Source of the DNA: Kushneria avicenniae
GTDB lineage: Bacteria > Pseudomonadota > Gammaproteobacteria > Pseudomonadales > Halomonadaceae
Direction of reading: 5' to 3'
DNA length: 64,000 bases
Assembly (NCBI RefSeq): GCF_900112585.1
Contig: NZ_FOLY01000004.1
Span: forward strand, 372,001-436,000
In this document: positions 63,402-64,000 of the stretch, piece after piece
How positions within the stretch are numbered: position 1 is the first letter of the stretch
Layout: the number at the start of each line of letters is the position of its first letter
The notes under the pieces: model-generated
What the model saw: only the letters and a program-made list of their open reading frames with translations
Told to the model about the DNA's origin: nothing
The model's database searches: none
Position numbers and translations under genes: made by a program

Positions 63402-64000
63402 TCAACGCTCACGCAGGGCGCCCTGCTGTGCTCTCAAGATCGGCTTGAGCAGATACTGCAAAATGGTCTGATCGCCCGTGATCACATCGACGCTGGCCTG
63501 CATGCCGGGAATGATGGTCATCGGATTACGATCGCTGCCCAGATGGCTCTGATCGGTCACCACGGTGACCTCATAGAAGCTGTTGCCCTTTTCATCCTGC
63601 ACCGTATCCGGGCTGATGCGCTGCACCACACCCTTGAGCCCGCCATAAATGGTGAAATCATAGGCCGACAGCTTGACCGTGGCCGGCAGCCCCGGATGAA
63701 TGAAGCCGATATCGCGCGGCGGGATGCGCACATCGATCTGCAGCTGATCCTCGATGGGCACGATCTCCATCAGACTCGCGCCCGGCTCGATGACGCCGCC
63801 CACGGTATTGACGTTGATGGTGCGCACACTGCCCTGCACCGGCGAGGTCACCAGCGTCCTGTCGAGCCGGTCCTGCAGGCTGGCCCGCCCCTGCTGCTGG
63901 CTCTCCAGCCGGCTGCGGGCCTCGCTCAGGGCATCGGCGCTGCGCACCCGGAACTGGGCCGCCACGTCGCGGCGCCGGCTGATGGCCTCCTGCAGCTCGG
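63402..64000 (-). CDS. HlyD family membrane fusion protein, C-terminal part (LapC-like)
   Basis: The 5' part lies beyond the right edge of the window; 198 residues are visible. They contain the end of a coiled coil (LSEARSRLESQQQGRASLQDRLDRT), the lipoyl/barrel-sandwich return VTSPVQGSVRTINVNTVGGVIEPGASLMEIVPIED and the beta-barrel domain, ending ILQYLLKPILRAQQGALRER as typical of type I secretion adaptors. It links an inner-membrane ABC exporter to the TolC-type channel. The ABC ATPase is probably just outside the window. Confidence 0.93.
   Translation of the reverse strand, partial: ELQEAISRRRDVAAQFRVRSADALSEARSRLESQQQGRASLQDRLDRTLVTSPVQGSVRTINVNTVGGVIEPGASLMEIVPIEDQLQIDVRIPPRDIGFIHPGLPATVKLSAYDFTIYGGLKGVVQRISPDTVQDEKGNSFYEVTVVTDQSHLGSDRNPMTIIPGMQASVDVITGDQTILQYLLKPILRAQQGALRER

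Overview
The window is a 64-kb piece of a GC-rich gammaproteobacterial chromosome. Its gene families and order fit the Halomonadaceae (Halomonas/Kushneria-like): pgsA followed by tRNA-Gly-Cys-Leu, ihfB-lapA-lapB, fxsA-groSL, sdhE-ygfX, a two-subunit (astA/astG-type) arginine succinyltransferase operon and a Lap-type adhesin secretion locus. The taxonomic call is inference from gene content; there is no rRNA gene. I see no prophage, insertion sequence, integron or CRISPR array.

Layout. 0-1.6 kb: 3' end of pgsA, three tRNAs behind a strong sigma70 promoter, and a GFA-type zinc protein. 1.6-8.9 kb: dipeptide transporter dppA-[ldcA]-dppBCDF with an LD-carboxypeptidase inserted, suggesting use of murein peptides. 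8.9-18.3 kb: housekeeping block with a FUSC protein, ygfX-sdhE, ihfB, lapA-lapB, pyrF, comEA, fxsA, groS-groL behind a near-consensus heat-shock promoter, a GNAT and trmJ. 18.3-29.9 kb: single metabolic, transport and regulatory genes (GST, Na+/H+ antiporter family, GNAT-amidohydrolase fusion, mtfA, LysR regulators, DoxX, DODA-type dioxygenase, VTT membrane protein, glycosyltransferase, hemerythrin). 29.9-33.1 kb: a DmlR-like LysR gene divergent from a haloacetate-dehalogenase-like hydrolase and a D-malate/tartrate dehydrogenase. 33.1-39.1 kb: chemoreceptor, lipocalin, TetR with a paired SMR exporter and a predicted operator, UbiB-like kinase, divergent CDF transporter.

39.2-43.5 kb: astE followed by a basic-amino-acid ABC importer in the order P-Q-M-J. 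43.5-52.9 kb: CstA family transporter, esterase, ApbE, cupin, ethanolamine-type permease with a glutamine amidotransferase, and a polyol dehydrogenase-sugar kinase pair. 53.0-59.2 kb: astC-astA-astG-astD-astB. With astE and the importer about 13 kb away, this gives a complete arginine succinyltransferase route to glutamate and succinate. 59.4-64 kb: lapG, lapD, a TolC-type outer-membrane protein and the C-terminal part of an HlyD-type adaptor running off the window. This is a c-di-GMP-controlled adhesin retention and secretion module whose ABC ATPase and adhesin must lie elsewhere.

The points I rate highest are the dehalogenase plus D-malate dehydrogenase cassette, a CDF-family protein lacking the usual metal ligands, a hairpin covering the comEA ribosome-binding site, a G8 tract near the start of a glycosyltransferase gene, and several in-frame short tandem repeats at protein ends or linkers. 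No wholly unknown multigene system is evident; most of the window is ordinary chromosomal core.
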